A stretch of DNA of 64,000 nucleotides from CAVPDG01 sp963702535 (lineage in GTDB: Bacteria; Chloroflexota; Anaerolineae; Anaerolineales; UBA4823), in the NCBI GenBank assembly GCA_963702535.1, contig CAVPDG010000004.1, positions 248,001 to 312,000 on the forward strand. Reading direction: 5' to 3'. The translations under genes were made by a program, and so were the position numbers. Under the pieces are notes generated by a model. The model made no database searches. It worked only from the letters and a program-made list of their open reading frames with translations, and was not told the origin of the DNA. Positions 63,510-64,000 of this stretch are shown here, piece after piece (position 1 is the first letter of the stretch; each line of letters starts with the position of its first letter).

Positions 63510-64000
63510 TGCTCGGGCTGGATCGCTCGGCGTCTTTGATTCGGGCGTCGGCGGGCTTTCGGTGCTCAAAGCCATCCGCAAGCAGCTTCCGGATGAAGAT
63601 GTGCTCTACGTGGCGGACCAGGCGCATGTGCCCTACGGTCCTCGCCCGATGGAGCAGGTGAGATCTTTTTCCGAAGCGATCACGCGCTTCCTGCTCGCCC
63701 GGGGCAGCAAGATCATCGTGGTAGCTTGCAACACGGCTTCAGCTTGCGCCCTGCACAGCTTGCGCCAGGATTTCCCCCAGGCGCCTTTCGTCGGGATGGA
63801 GCCGGCAGTCAAGCCCGCCGCCGAGACCTCGCGCAGCGGGGTGGTCGGCGTGCTTGCCACGCCGGCAACCTTCCAGGGGGCGCTGTACGCTTCGGTCATC
63901 GAGCGCTTTGCCCGCGGCGTCACCGTGCTGCAGCACACCTGCCCGGGGTCTGGTGGCGCAAATCGAAGCCGGCGAGCTCGCATCCGCAAAGACGCGGGCG
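63499..64000 (+). CDS. murI: glutamate racemase, N-terminal part (one frameshift)
   Basis: The first 160 or so residues; the gene runs off the right edge. MurI makes D-glutamate for peptidoglycan. Motifs: LGVFDSGVGGLSVLKAIRKQ (catalytic Asp region), VLYVADQAHVPYGPRPMEQV, IIVVACNTASACALHSLRQD (first catalytic Cys), VGMEPAVKPAAETSRSGVVG, ATPATFQGALYASVIERF. A frameshift near 63950, an extra G in GGGG, breaks CPGLVAQIEAGEL. The second Cys (in HTCP) is just before it. ATG lies within the end of the amidotransferase gene. Confidence 0.93.
   Translation, partial: MAGDARAGSLGVFDSGVGGLSVLKAIRKQLPDEDVLYVADQAHVPYGPRPMEQVRSFSEAITRFLLARGSKIIVVACNTASACALHSLRQDFPQAPFVGMEPAVKPAAETSRSGVVGVLATPATFQGALYASVIERFARGVTVLQHTCPGSGGANRSRRARIRKDAG

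Noticed and set aside
1..64000. CRISPR array, rRNA operon, complete insertion sequence or prophage
   Set aside because: No regularly spaced repeats, no rRNA segments, no transposase, integrase or phage structural genes were recognised in the window.

Overview
The window is GC-rich bacterial DNA. The best guess is a member of the Chloroflexota (Anaerolineae-like). This is inferred, not proven, from an archaeal-style acetoacetyl-CoA/HMG-CoA gene set (thiolase-like, DUF35, HMG-CoA synthase) joined to a bacterial class II HMG-CoA reductase, and from DUF4352-type lipoproteins, GH127/GH2 glycan enzymes and several toxin-antitoxin pairs. There is one tRNA (Glu-TTC) and one ribosomal protein gene (rplS). 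No rRNA, CRISPR array or complete insertion sequence was seen.

Layout. 1-13 kb: GyrI-like start, a broken threonine dehydratase, a MacB-type exporter (ATPase plus double-FtsX permease), two lipoproteins, a duplicated-motif membrane protein, an EEP nuclease, an M28 peptidase, a small HTH regulator with a large palindromic operator, and a CPBP protease. 12-26.5 kb: a coherent catabolic block made of an NCS2 nucleobase permease, a three-subunit molybdenum hydroxylase of the xanthine dehydrogenase family, FdrA and a DUF1116 protein (with a DUF2877 protein nearby on the other strand), a cyclase-family hydrolase, a GNAT-like protein, and a thiolase-like protein without the nucleophilic cysteine paired with a DUF35 OB-fold protein. 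26.5-28.3 kb: MazEF and gene remnants. 28.4-33.5 kb: glycan operon (GPH/SUT-type MFS, GH127, GH2). 33.5-38.8 kb: membrane protein/HTH pair under a consensus promoter, an APH-type kinase, an M23 peptidase operon, HigBA. 38.9-44.6 kb: PlsY, GT2, half of a CcdA, and a SWIM-SNF2 helicase. 44.8-49 kb: mevalonate genes on the minus strand. 49.3-64 kb: GAF-GAF histidine kinase, SpoU-type RNA methyltransferase, decayed VapBC, ArsR plus P-type ATPase, SDR, methyltransferases, XRE regulator, AKR, LigB dioxygenase, P450 remnant, nucleotidyltransferase pair, tRNA-Glu, rplS, a class I glutamine amidotransferase and the start of murI.

About thirty otherwise well-conserved genes are split by single-base frameshifts. 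Those worked out in detail mostly lie in short homopolymers, which points to uncorrected consensus errors rather than mass gene decay. I give such genes one span and note the break. True decay also exists: truncated threonine dehydratase, SRPBCC with an internal deletion, P450 tail, an LCMT N-terminal duplicate, and VapB with an in-frame stop.

The most interesting material is the 12-26 kb catabolic block with its cysteine-less thiolase/DUF35 pair, a dispersed inverted repeat family that brackets a GxxExxY gene, and several clear operator/promoter architectures.
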